A DNA stretch of 64,000 bases from contig JAQBQF010000261.1 in the NCBI GenBank assembly GCA_028287115.1, positions 62,001-126,000 of the forward strand, given 5' to 3'. Shown here piece after piece: positions 25,931 to 32,694 of this stretch; the stretch's first letter is position 1; each line of letters starts with the position of its first letter. The notes beneath the pieces are model-generated. The model had not been told where the DNA came from and ran no database searches. It worked only from the letters and a program-made list of their open reading frames with translations. Source of the stretch: Myxococcales bacterium (GTDB taxonomy: Bacteria > Myxococcota_A > Polyangia > Haliangiales > Haliangiaceae). The position numbers were made by a program, and so were the translations under genes.

Positions 25931-27301
25931 ATGCGAGTGGGGATCCTTGTATGCGTGCTTGGCATCGCTGTCCCCGCGCGGGCCGAGCCGCGCATCGAGG
26001 CAGGCGCTTTTATCGGGCTCGATTCCTTCGGCAATCGCGTCAAGCTCGGTAGCGACTGGGCAGCCGAGCGCAATACCGGGGTGTTGCAGCTGTTCGGAGC
26101 GCGGCTGTCCGTGCTCTCGCTTGCTTCACTCGGTGGCAACACCGAGGCAGCGTTCGGTGTGGAGGCCGAGCTCGCGTTCAGGCCTAACTTCACGAGACCG
26201 ATGTCGGCGACAATCATCGGCGGCAGCCACAATTCGTACTTCGCGGCTAACCTCGGCTGGCGTGCGCACGCCATCTTTCGGCTCGGTGACGGCCGGCTCT
26301 CCGCACATTTCGTCCTCGGTGCGGGCGCCGAGACCGTCACATCGTCGGCGCCGTTCATCAAGACGCAGACCGAGCCGCTGGTCTACGGGGGCCTTGGGCT
26401 CAGCATCGGACCTCGCGATCCGTATCGCGCAAGTTGGGATAGAGGGCGATTACGCGTCGACGTTCGTAGTGGCTACATGCCGGCGGCCGTGCGCGGCTAC
26501 ACCTCGACGATCGAGTTTCAGATCGGCCTCGCGACGACGTTCGGTGCGTTCGCTCATCGTACCAAGCCGGCCGAAGTCGCGGTCGAGCCGGTTGTGACGA
26601 ACGTCGAGCCTCCGAAGCCGCCGGTCGATCTCGATAGCGATGGCGACGGCTTTCCCGATTCGAAAGACAAATGCCCGCACGAGGCCGAGACCGTCAACGG
26701 CATCGACGATGACGACGGCTGTCCCGAGTTCGATCCGGACCACGACGGCATCGTCGGTGCCGCGGACAAGTGTCCCGACGAGCCCGAAGACTTCGATAAG
26801 TTTCAAGACGACGACGGTTGCCCCGATCCCGACAACGATCACGACAACATCGCCGATGCGAACGACAAGTGCCCGAACGAACCCGAGACCGTGAATGGGT
26901 TCCAGGATCAAGACGGCTGTCCGGACACGATCCCGGCGCCGGTTGCGGAAGCACTCAAAGGCTTGTCAGGCGTGAAGTTCGATACAGGGCGTGCGCGCGT
27001 CATCCCGACCAATAACGCGCTGATGCAGAAGTCACTCGACCTCGTGAAGGCGATGCCGGATCTCAAGCTCGTCGTCGTCGGGCATCCGGACGCCGATAAC
27101 GCCAAGTCAGCCGACCTCGCGAAGCGCCGGAGTGACGCGGTGAAGTGGTACTTCGTCGAAAACGGCATCGTCGATACGGATCGGATTCAGACGAAGATCG
27201 GTGACGTGTTTGAAAAGGGTCCCGTGATCGAAGTGCAACTCGTGATCGTTCCACCACCGAACCTCAACACGGCGCCGCCGGCACTCGGGCCGAAGCAATA
27301 A
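25931..27301 (+). CDS. OmpA-family outer-membrane protein with thrombospondin type-3 repeats
   Basis: 456 residues from ATG 25931, giving a clean Sec signal peptide (MRVGILVCVLGIAVPARA). The start upstream in frame is only read-through. The N-terminal ~200 residues look like an eight-stranded beta-barrel. Next come three calcium-binding thrombospondin type-3 repeats (DSDGDGFPDSKDKCP, DHDGIVGAADKCP, DHDNIADANDKCP), each ending in a DDGCP/DQDGCP block. The C-terminus is an OmpA-like peptidoglycan-binding domain (VKFDTGRARVIPTN onward), shortened and without the usual NxxLSxxRA block; the equivalent is NAKSADLAKRRSDAV. It probably anchors the outer membrane to the cell wall. The last ~20 residues are Pro-rich. 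Confidence 0.9.
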   Translation: MRVGILVCVLGIAVPARAEPRIEAGAFIGLDSFGNRVKLGSDWAAERNTGVLQLFGARLSVLSLASLGGNTEAAFGVEAELAFRPNFTRPMSATIIGGSHNSYFAANLGWRAHAIFRLGDGRLSAHFVLGAGAETVTSSAPFIKTQTEPLVYGGLGLSIGPRDPYRASWDRGRLRVDVRSGYMPAAVRGYTSTIEFQIGLATTFGAFAHRTKPAEVAVEPVVTNVEPPKPPVDLDSDGDGFPDSKDKCPHEAETVNGIDDDDGCPEFDPDHDGIVGAADKCPDEPEDFDKFQDDDGCPDPDNDHDNIADANDKCPNEPETVNGFQDQDGCPDTIPAPVAEALKGLSGVKFDTGRARVIPTNNALMQKSLDLVKAMPDLKLVVVGHPDADNAKSADLAKRRSDAVKWYFVENGIVDTDRIQTKIGDVFEKGPVIEVQLVIVPPPNLNTAPPALGPKQ

Positions 27302-27394
27302 CCGCGCAAAATTCGCGTACTATCTCGGGCTACCCCACCGCGCCCCCATTACAAACTTGCGCCGGCTCGCAAAAACCGCGAACCATGAGGCTTC

Positions 27395-27736
27395 ATGGAC
27401 TGCGTCCAGGAGCTGGTAGGTGGCGGGCCCGAGCTGGTGGCAATGATGGCGCACGCTTGGGATCCCGAGCTCGAAGTCGAAATGGAGCTCGAGCTCGTGT
27501 TCGACGACTACGAGATCGTCGAATTCGTCGACGCGCCAACGCTGCCGATCCTGCTCGATGACTGCGTCGAGATCGAATACGTGATGGCGACCGAGGACGA
27601 CGGTTGGTTCTTCGCTTCCGAAGAGGCGATCGCGACGCTCGAAGATGTCCTACCGCGCGAGACGAGACCGAAGTGGCAGTACGCCGTCGCGGCGGGATTC
27701 GTGCTCGCGCTGTGCGCAAGCGCCTTTGCGATCTAG
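27395..27736 (+). CDS. Small highly acidic protein with C-terminal transmembrane anchor
   Basis: 113 residues. The first ~85 are very acidic, with many Glu/Asp (ELEVEMELELVFDDYEIVEF). The last ~18 (YAVAAGFVLALCASAFAI) form a tail-anchor-like hydrophobic helix preceded by a basic patch. GAGG lies a few bases before the ATG. There is no recognised family. It is convergent with the next gene, sharing a CTAG at the stops. Small size leaves some doubt, but the tail-anchored layout looks deliberate. Confidence 0.6.
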   Translation: MDCVQELVGGGPELVAMMAHAWDPELEVEMELELVFDDYEIVEFVDAPTLPILLDDCVEIEYVMATEDDGWFFASEEAIATLEDVLPRETRPKWQYAVAAGFVLALCASAFAI

Positions 27737-28191
27737 TTCGTATCGCCGAGCACGCGCCACGGCTTGGGAAACCATGCCCATCGGCCGGCGAGCAGCACGA
27801 GCCCGTCGTACGCCATGCCTGTCGTCTGGCCCGGCACGACGAACTTGAAGCTCACCCACACGTTGTCGGGATTCAGCCGTGCGGCGATCTTTCGATAGCC
27901 GCCCGGAAACTCGCGGCTGAATTCGTTGTCGGTCGTGAGCGCGTCCGCTTGCAGCGCGAACGCCACCACCTCGGTCTGGCCCGGCTTCGCGAGACCCCGA
28001 GGCGGCGTCTTCCAGAATGCCTCGTAGCCCTTGCGCGCCTGTGCGGCGGCCGCACCGGCGAACACCGCGGCGTAATCGGAGTCTCGCGGCGCGAGCGCGG
28101 CTGCGATCGCTTCGGGCGTCGCACTGCCAAGCGGCAGCAGGAACGCCGAGGCTTCGCGCTTGATTCGATTCAACTCACCGAGCTCGATCAC
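27733..28191 (-). CDS. Hypothetical protein of 152 residues
   Basis: Small soluble protein without signal peptide or membrane helix. It shows helix-forming N-terminal sequence (LNRIKREASAFLLPLG) and a strand-rich C-terminal half (NVWVSFKFVVPGQTTGMAY). I do not recognise a family with confidence. It overlaps the preceding opposite-strand gene by four bases at the stops and lies nine bases downstream of the PDZ lipoprotein gene's stop, transcribed in the same direction. Confidence 0.65.
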   Translation of the reverse strand: MIELGELNRIKREASAFLLPLGSATPEAIAAALAPRDSDYAAVFAGAAAAQARKGYEAFWKTPPRGLAKPGQTEVVAFALQADALTTDNEFSREFPGGYRKIAARLNPDNVWVSFKFVVPGQTTGMAYDGLVLLAGRWAWFPKPWRVLGDTN

Positions 28192-28200
28192 GCACGCAGT

Positions 28201-28848
28201 CTACATCGGTGCCGTTCTCTGCGGATACGGGCGACCGCGCATCGCGGTGAGCCGTAGCTGCGTGCCACCGCGGATCACATCGAGCTGGATCTGACCACCG
28301 CGCTGGCGCCCGAGCGCCGAGACGACATCATCGGCGCGATTCACCGGCTGCCCGCTGATATCGAGCAGGATATCGCCGACGCGGAGACCCGCGCGATCTG
28401 CCATCGACCCGGGCTCGACGTGCGCCACGAGGACGCCGCGATCTGAAGGCGCACCGTAGTAATTGCGAAGATCGTTGGTGAGCGGGGTGATCGCGATCCC
28501 GAGATGTGTCGGCCGGCCGTCCCCAGAATCCTGCATCTGCGGAGCTTGACCCTGCTGATCAACAGGAGACGGCATTTGCTGCTGCTGGCTCTGGTCGTAG
28601 GTCTGCGGGGTCGGGTTTGGGTTCTGCGGGGACTGATATTGATTCTGTGGGTTCTGGTACTGCGGGCTCTGCGAGTACGGGCTCTGCGAGTACGGACTCT
28701 GCGAGTACTGACTCTGTGGATACTGGTTCTGCGAGTAGGAGCTCTGTGGATACTGGCTCTGTGGGGTTTGGCGCTGCTCACAGCCTCCCAACATGGAACC
28801 GGAGCCGAGTGCAAGGGACGCTGCGAGCAGCTCTGCCATCAAACGCAT
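28201..28848 (-). CDS. PDZ-domain lipoprotein with Gln/Ser/Tyr/Pro repeat linker
   Basis: 215 residues from ATG 28848, with AGGAGG five bases upstream fixing the start. The signal peptide ends in a lipobox (SMLGGC). A low-complexity linker follows, built from repeats such as QYSQSPYSQSPYSQSP and encoded by 15-base tandem units. After that comes a PDZ domain (about residues 115-205) containing GVLVAHVEPGSMADRAGLRVGDILLDI-type sequence. PDZ domains of this kind bind peptide C-termini; without a protease domain this protein may be an adaptor in the periplasm. It lies downstream of, and in the same direction as, two other lipoprotein genes. Confidence 0.85.
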   Translation of the reverse strand: MRLMAELLAASLALGSGSMLGGCEQRQTPQSQYPQSSYSQNQYPQSQYSQSPYSQSPYSQSPQYQNPQNQYQSPQNPNPTPQTYDQSQQQQMPSPVDQQGQAPQMQDSGDGRPTHLGIAITPLTNDLRNYYGAPSDRGVLVAHVEPGSMADRAGLRVGDILLDISGQPVNRADDVVSALGRQRGGQIQLDVIRGGTQLRLTAMRGRPYPQRTAPM

Positions 28849-28931
28849 AACAACCTCCTGGCCATTGCGGCCGATACGGAGGAACTGGCGTGCATCGCGG
28901 ATACCGACGCGATGACGCGAGAGTTTCCGAG

Positions 28932-29468
28932 CTACAAGCCGCCGGTCGTACAGTCGGTGTGGCAATACGAGCTGCTGCACGTCGGAACGATCGACGCGGT
29001 GCGCTCCGAGATCACCTTGGATCCGATCGATAGGCGGACTTCGAGCTGAAACGTGTTGCCATCGATCGGCTTTGTCGCGACCGTCGTCGGGCAGACCGGG
29101 AGATTTGCGAGTCCCGATAACATCATCCAGTCGAGGGGCTCGGCCCAGCCGTCGCCGCGATTGCCGATCACGAGATCGCGTTGTTCGAGCCCGATCACGC
29201 GATTGTTCGCGGGGTCTCGCAACGCCGCGTTGATCGTCACCGCGCAACGATCGACCGTCGCCACGGTGCGTGCTCCGATCAGCATGATCTGGCCGCCCTG
29301 CGGCGCGGAGACGAGAGGGACGATCGATCCATCGGTCGTGTCGTGAAGTGCATCGCTGCCCCAGCTCATGATCACGGTGTCGGCGCCGGTCATCACGCAC
29401 GGCGGATCGGAATGGGTCAGAAAGCAACCCGGCAGCGCGACGAGGATCGCCAGTCGCGCTAGAAGCAC
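28932..29468 (-). CDS. Putative lipoprotein, unknown function
   Basis: 178 residues with a signal peptide and lipobox (AILVALPGC). The mature part has about eight cysteines, including a closing CSSSYCHTDC motif, suggesting disulphides in the periplasm or on the cell surface. There is no recognised domain. Its start lies inside the 3' end of the copper-monooxygenase-like gene (ten-base overlap), so the two are probably translated from one mRNA and may act together. Confidence 0.72.
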   Translation of the reverse strand: MLLARLAILVALPGCFLTHSDPPCVMTGADTVIMSWGSDALHDTTDGSIVPLVSAPQGGQIMLIGARTVATVDRCAVTINAALRDPANNRVIGLEQRDLVIGNRGDGWAEPLDWMMLSGLANLPVCPTTVATKPIDGNTFQLEVRLSIGSKVISERTASIVPTCSSSYCHTDCTTGGL

Positions 29469-30517
29469 GTCACGTCACCAGTCGTGACCTTCGGATAGTA
29501 GTAGGCGAACACGTTGCAGTGCTCGCTGGTCTCCACCGTCGGGCCGAACGTGTAGCAGCAGTCGTTCGCGTGTTGCGGATCGCGCGCGTCGACCGCGGCA
29601 CAACCGCCGTCGGGCTCGGTCCACAGATAGTCGCAGGTCCACCAGATGCCGCCGGTCTGCGGCAGCACCATGCCGATGTCGGTCTTCATCAGCGGCTCGT
29701 TCCAATCGGTGTTCTGGTAGAACAGCGCGTCGTCCGCCGGCTGCGTCGTCGAGATGCCGTCCCACGCCCAGATCCGGAACTCGCGGCCGCGCGAATGGAA
29801 GTGACCGTTGGCCGCCGTCACGGTGTGCGTTCCGGCAGGCAGCGCACACGCGCCGGAGTAGCTCGGCTGCGGATTCGATCGGCACACGCGGATGCTCTGC
29901 TGGGTCGCGAACACCGTGCCGAGCTCCATCGTGTCGCCATCGGCCGAGCGATAGAAGTTGATGCCGCCGCGCCCCTTGGCCGGCGTCGTCTGATCGGTCG
30001 CATTCACGTAGTGAATCTGCAGCATCAGCATCTCGCCCGGTGTGAATCGAGTCGCGACGCCCGTCGGGAGCTGCCAATCGAGGATCGGCCTGTCCGATAC
30101 CGACTGCTGCGAGTTGGCGACGATCGGCCAGTCGGCCCAGTTCGACGATTTCCAGCACGGGCTCGGCGGCGCCCCGCCGTGAACGACGGTGCCTTGGACC
30201 CCGCCCATGTCGACAGGTTCGCCGGCCGCCGGATCGAGCGCGACGATCGTCTTCACGCGGAACACGTTCATGTGGTGACTGCCCACGTTCAGGCCGAGCG
30301 CAAACCGATCGACCATCAGGTCCGCGCCGTTCGCGACGTCCGGGACTTTGAAGAAGTAGCAGTCCTGAACTTCCTGCCCTTGCGGCACCGCGAACTCCGG
30401 GGTCCGCACCCAGAATCCGGTTTGCGGATCAAGCTCCTCGAGTAGCCATGGAGCGACGTTGTCGCCGCAGGCGGTGAGCACGACAACGAGGAGCAACCAG
30501 CGCATGAGGCTCATCAC
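29459..30517 (-). CDS. Copper type II monooxygenase-like (PHM/DBH fold) lipoprotein
   Basis: 352 residues with a lipoprotein signal (LLLVVVLTACGDN). It carries the copper-ligand pattern of peptidylglycine alpha-hydroxylating and dopamine-beta monooxygenases: H81-H82 (GSHHMNVF) and H169 (LQIHYVN) for the first copper, and H239-x-H241 (GHFHSRG) for the second. The conserved EMC...YY segment, whose Met is a second-copper ligand in PHM, appears here as EHCNVFAYYYP, with His333 in place of Met. Several Cys pairs suggest disulphides. Known relatives hydroxylate substrates with copper, O2 and ascorbate; the bacterial substrates are unknown. It probably sits on the outer membrane. The start is M1 or M5. 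Confidence 0.82.
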   Translation of the reverse strand: MMSLMRWLLLVVVLTACGDNVAPWLLEELDPQTGFWVRTPEFAVPQGQEVQDCYFFKVPDVANGADLMVDRFALGLNVGSHHMNVFRVKTIVALDPAAGEPVDMGGVQGTVVHGGAPPSPCWKSSNWADWPIVANSQQSVSDRPILDWQLPTGVATRFTPGEMLMLQIHYVNATDQTTPAKGRGGINFYRSADGDTMELGTVFATQQSIRVCRSNPQPSYSGACALPAGTHTVTAANGHFHSRGREFRIWAWDGISTTQPADDALFYQNTDWNEPLMKTDIGMVLPQTGGIWWTCDYLWTEPDGGCAAVDARDPQHANDCCYTFGPTVETSEHCNVFAYYYPKVTTGDVTCF

Positions 30518-30581
30518 AACACAGTTGAGAGCCCATCGCCACGTGCGACGTCGATGTGCCGGGCATCACACGGCGGCGCCG

Positions 30582-31598
30582 CTACCAGTAGATGTTCGCG
30601 AGGAGCGATGACGTCGCAGTCGTGATGTCGTAGCCCGAAAGTCCGTTGTCGTAGCTCGAGTACGCGAACTCCGCGCCGATCAAGCCGAGGATCGAGAACC
30701 CGCGGGAGAGCGAGTACTCGGCACCGAAGCTCGCGTTCGCCGCGATGATGGTGCGATTGCTTATCATGCCCATGGTCACCGGTCCGGGCACACCGATCGC
30801 GACCGCGATACCCGGCTGCACGAAAGCGCGCACGGGTCCGACATGGACCGTGTAGACCCGGATGCCGACCGATCCGGAGCCCGCGCTGTTGGCCATCGTA
30901 ATGTCCCCTGCGCTGAGGCTCGCGATGATCAACTGGAACGCTACAACCGCGGCCACGTTGGTCCCGAGGAACCGCGTGAAGCCAAGGCTCGTGTTGCCGT
31001 TGACGGCGCCGAACGAGAGCCCCCACGTTGGTTCTTCGGCTTCGGCGTTCTCGCCGGCGGCGACTGGTTCCGACTCGGAAGACGCGGCGACACAATCCGC
31101 GAGCGCCGCATCGCGAGCGACATAGAGTGCGAAGTAGCCTGGGTTCTTCGCTCTCAGCTGGCGGCGGAGCGCGATCGCGCGCGTACAGTCTGTGGGCGCG
31201 GCATCTTTCGCCGCCTGGTGAAGTCGGCACACGACCAGCGATGGATCGCGCTCGATGACGGCTGCGTGATACTCGGGATGGATCGTCGCGACCTCGGCCG
31301 CGAGAGCCTCGGCCCGCGTACAGTCACCGGCCCTCACGGCATCGGAGGCCTCCTTGAGCTTGCCGGAGGCGATGGTCTCTCTCGGATCGAGGCAGCCTTC
31401 GAGAAGCCTCCACTTCGCGCCGCGCTTCATCGCGTCCTCGCGCAATTGCAGCGCCGTCGCACAGTCATGCTGCACGGCGGCAGCGCGGGCACGGCCCATC
31501 AATGCGGCCGCTTCTGGATCCGAAGCCGGCTGCGCGGCAAGCGTCCGGACCAGCGCGCACGTCGCGAATACGATCACCCCAGCATGCAGTCTCGCCAT
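30582..31598 (-). CDS. Secreted TPR-like / beta-barrel-like envelope protein
   Basis: 338 residues with an N-terminal signal (VIVFATCALVRTLAAQ). Residues ~25-170 are helical, with repeated Cys-containing units (AVQHDCATALQLRE, AGDCTRAEALAAEVA, PTDCTRAIALRRQL) that look like Sel1/TPR-type repeats. The second half has alternating short strands ending in an aromatic residue (TSSLLANIYW), as in outer-membrane barrels. I recognise no named family. It lies upstream of, and in the same direction as, the copper-monooxygenase-like gene, separated by 64 bases. Confidence 0.72.
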   Translation of the reverse strand: MARLHAGVIVFATCALVRTLAAQPASDPEAAALMGRARAAAVQHDCATALQLREDAMKRGAKWRLLEGCLDPRETIASGKLKEASDAVRAGDCTRAEALAAEVATIHPEYHAAVIERDPSLVVCRLHQAAKDAAPTDCTRAIALRRQLRAKNPGYFALYVARDAALADCVAASSESEPVAAGENAEAEEPTWGLSFGAVNGNTSLGFTRFLGTNVAAVVAFQLIIASLSAGDITMANSAGSGSVGIRVYTVHVGPVRAFVQPGIAVAIGVPGPVTMGMISNRTIIAANASFGAEYSLSRGFSILGLIGAEFAYSSYDNGLSGYDITTATSSLLANIYW

Positions 31599-31631
31599 TC
31601 ACCGCAGCTTAGGGGAGTCGAGTTCTCAATG

Positions 31632-31913
31632 CTAGCAGGCCGACGCTCGCCGGCGGGCGACGTAGATGCTCGTCGCGACGAGCGCGATGACCCCGGCGAG
31701 AAACGCGATCGCCGTCCAGGGATGCTCGCGCGTGCCCGTCCCGACACGCCGGCCGAGGTCGACGACTTCCTGCTTGCCGCGCTCGACCGCGTCCTTCGCG
31801 CGCTGTCGAATGTCGACCTTGCTACGTACGACTTCTTTGAGTTGCGACACGTCTTGCTCGAGGTCATGCCGCGCGGACTCTAGCTCGCGTTCGATTTCTT
31901 GTTGGTCTCGCAT
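31632..31913 (-). CDS. DUF3618-type membrane stress protein (YqjD-like)
   Basis: 93 residues from ATG 31913, supported by GGAG seven bases upstream. A charged helical N-terminus (RDQQEIERELESARHDLEQD), typical of DUF3618, is followed by one transmembrane helix (WTAIAFLAGVIALVATSIYV) and a basic tail. It is the last gene of a three-gene operon with a holin-X protein and a DUF4235 protein. In other bacteria the YqjD/YqjE/YqjK group is tied to the inner membrane in stationary phase or stress; the molecular role is unsettled. Confidence 0.85.
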   Translation of the reverse strand: MRDQQEIERELESARHDLEQDVSQLKEVVRSKVDIRQRAKDAVERGKQEVVDLGRRVGTGTREHPWTAIAFLAGVIALVATSIYVARRRASAC

Positions 31914-31924
31914 GATGGCTCCGA

Positions 31925-32338
31925 TCAGCCTTGCAGGCCGGCCTTGAGGTCCTTGACCGTTTGCTTCGCCTCGTTCAGCGGAAGCGACAGGTTCGGCTTC
32001 GCGTCCCTCTTTAGACGCTTTGCGAACAGTGCGGCGACCGCGCTGCCCACCGCGAGGTAGACGACCGCCATGATGAGCAGCCTCAGCCACAACGCCGGGA
32101 TCACCGGCGCGAGCGCTGCGACCACGACGACACACAGCAGCCCGAGCCCTATCAGTGCGACGATTCCACCGAGCAGGATCACCGCCGCGTCGATCACTGC
32201 GGTCTTGGAGCTGCGAGTAAGCTCCGATCGTGCGAGCTCTACCTCGTCGCGAGCGATCGTCTTCACGTCGTCGACGATATTTTGGACGACGTCTTGGAAG
32301 TTCGGTCCGTCACCAGTGACTCTCTTGTGGGTAGCCAT
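31925..32338 (-). CDS. Phage-holin superfamily III (holin-X, YqjE-like) membrane protein
   Basis: 137 residues with AGGAGA upstream of the ATG. An amphipathic N-terminus (QNIVDDVKTIARDEVELARSE-type) precedes two long hydrophobic helices (residues ~45-95), then a charged C-terminus. This layout matches the Actinobacterial holin-X family, which despite its name is mostly chromosomal and associated with DUF3618 proteins. It lies 11 bases upstream of the DUF3618 gene, so the genes are co-transcribed. No phage genes are near, so I do not read it as a lysis protein. Confidence 0.85.
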   Translation of the reverse strand: MATHKRVTGDGPNFQDVVQNIVDDVKTIARDEVELARSELTRSSKTAVIDAAVILLGGIVALIGLGLLCVVVVAALAPVIPALWLRLLIMAVVYLAVGSAVAALFAKRLKRDAKPNLSLPLNEAKQTVKDLKAGLQG

Positions 32339-32347
32339 GATCGTCTC

Positions 32348-32530
32348 CTATGTCCCGAGGGTCTCGACTTGCTTTCTCAGCGGTGAGACGAGCATGCGCG
32401 CCCAACGGGGAGTTTCTGGCGGTGCTTCGCGGACGATTCGCCGCCACGCGTGATCGAGCAGCCGCAGCATGAGAGCCGCGGCCGCAGCGGTCGAAAGTGC
32501 GGCGAGCGCGGTCCAAATCAGCTTCTTCAT
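32348..32530 (-). CDS. DUF4235-like small membrane protein
   Basis: 60 residues from ATG 32530. One N-terminal transmembrane helix (LIWTALAALSTAAAAALMLR) is followed by LLDHAWRRIVREAPPETPRW, the RRLxxxAWRRxTGEEPP-like signature of DUF4235. The open frame extends upstream, but that part has no such character and is excluded. It is first gene of the small membrane-stress operon, nine bases before the holin-X gene. Confidence 0.8.
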   Translation of the reverse strand: MKKLIWTALAALSTAAAAALMLRLLDHAWRRIVREAPPETPRWARMLVSPLRKQVETLGT

Positions 32531-32694
32531 GATCGACCTCACCGATCGCAGTTGCACCCGACATGCCGAACAGTCGCTGCGAGAGACCTCTTCGTGCACG
32601 TGTTCGCGGCATTCGGAAGATCTTCGCAGACGACTACCGCACGCTTCGCGTGTCGCGCGCGCGCCGCGATCACGGACTGGCAATTTCGAGGGGC

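Noticed and set aside
31925-32338. Holin-family protein as a sign of prophage
   Set aside because: It belongs to the chromosomal holin-X/YqjE group in an operon with DUF3618 and DUF4235 proteins; no phage genes are near.
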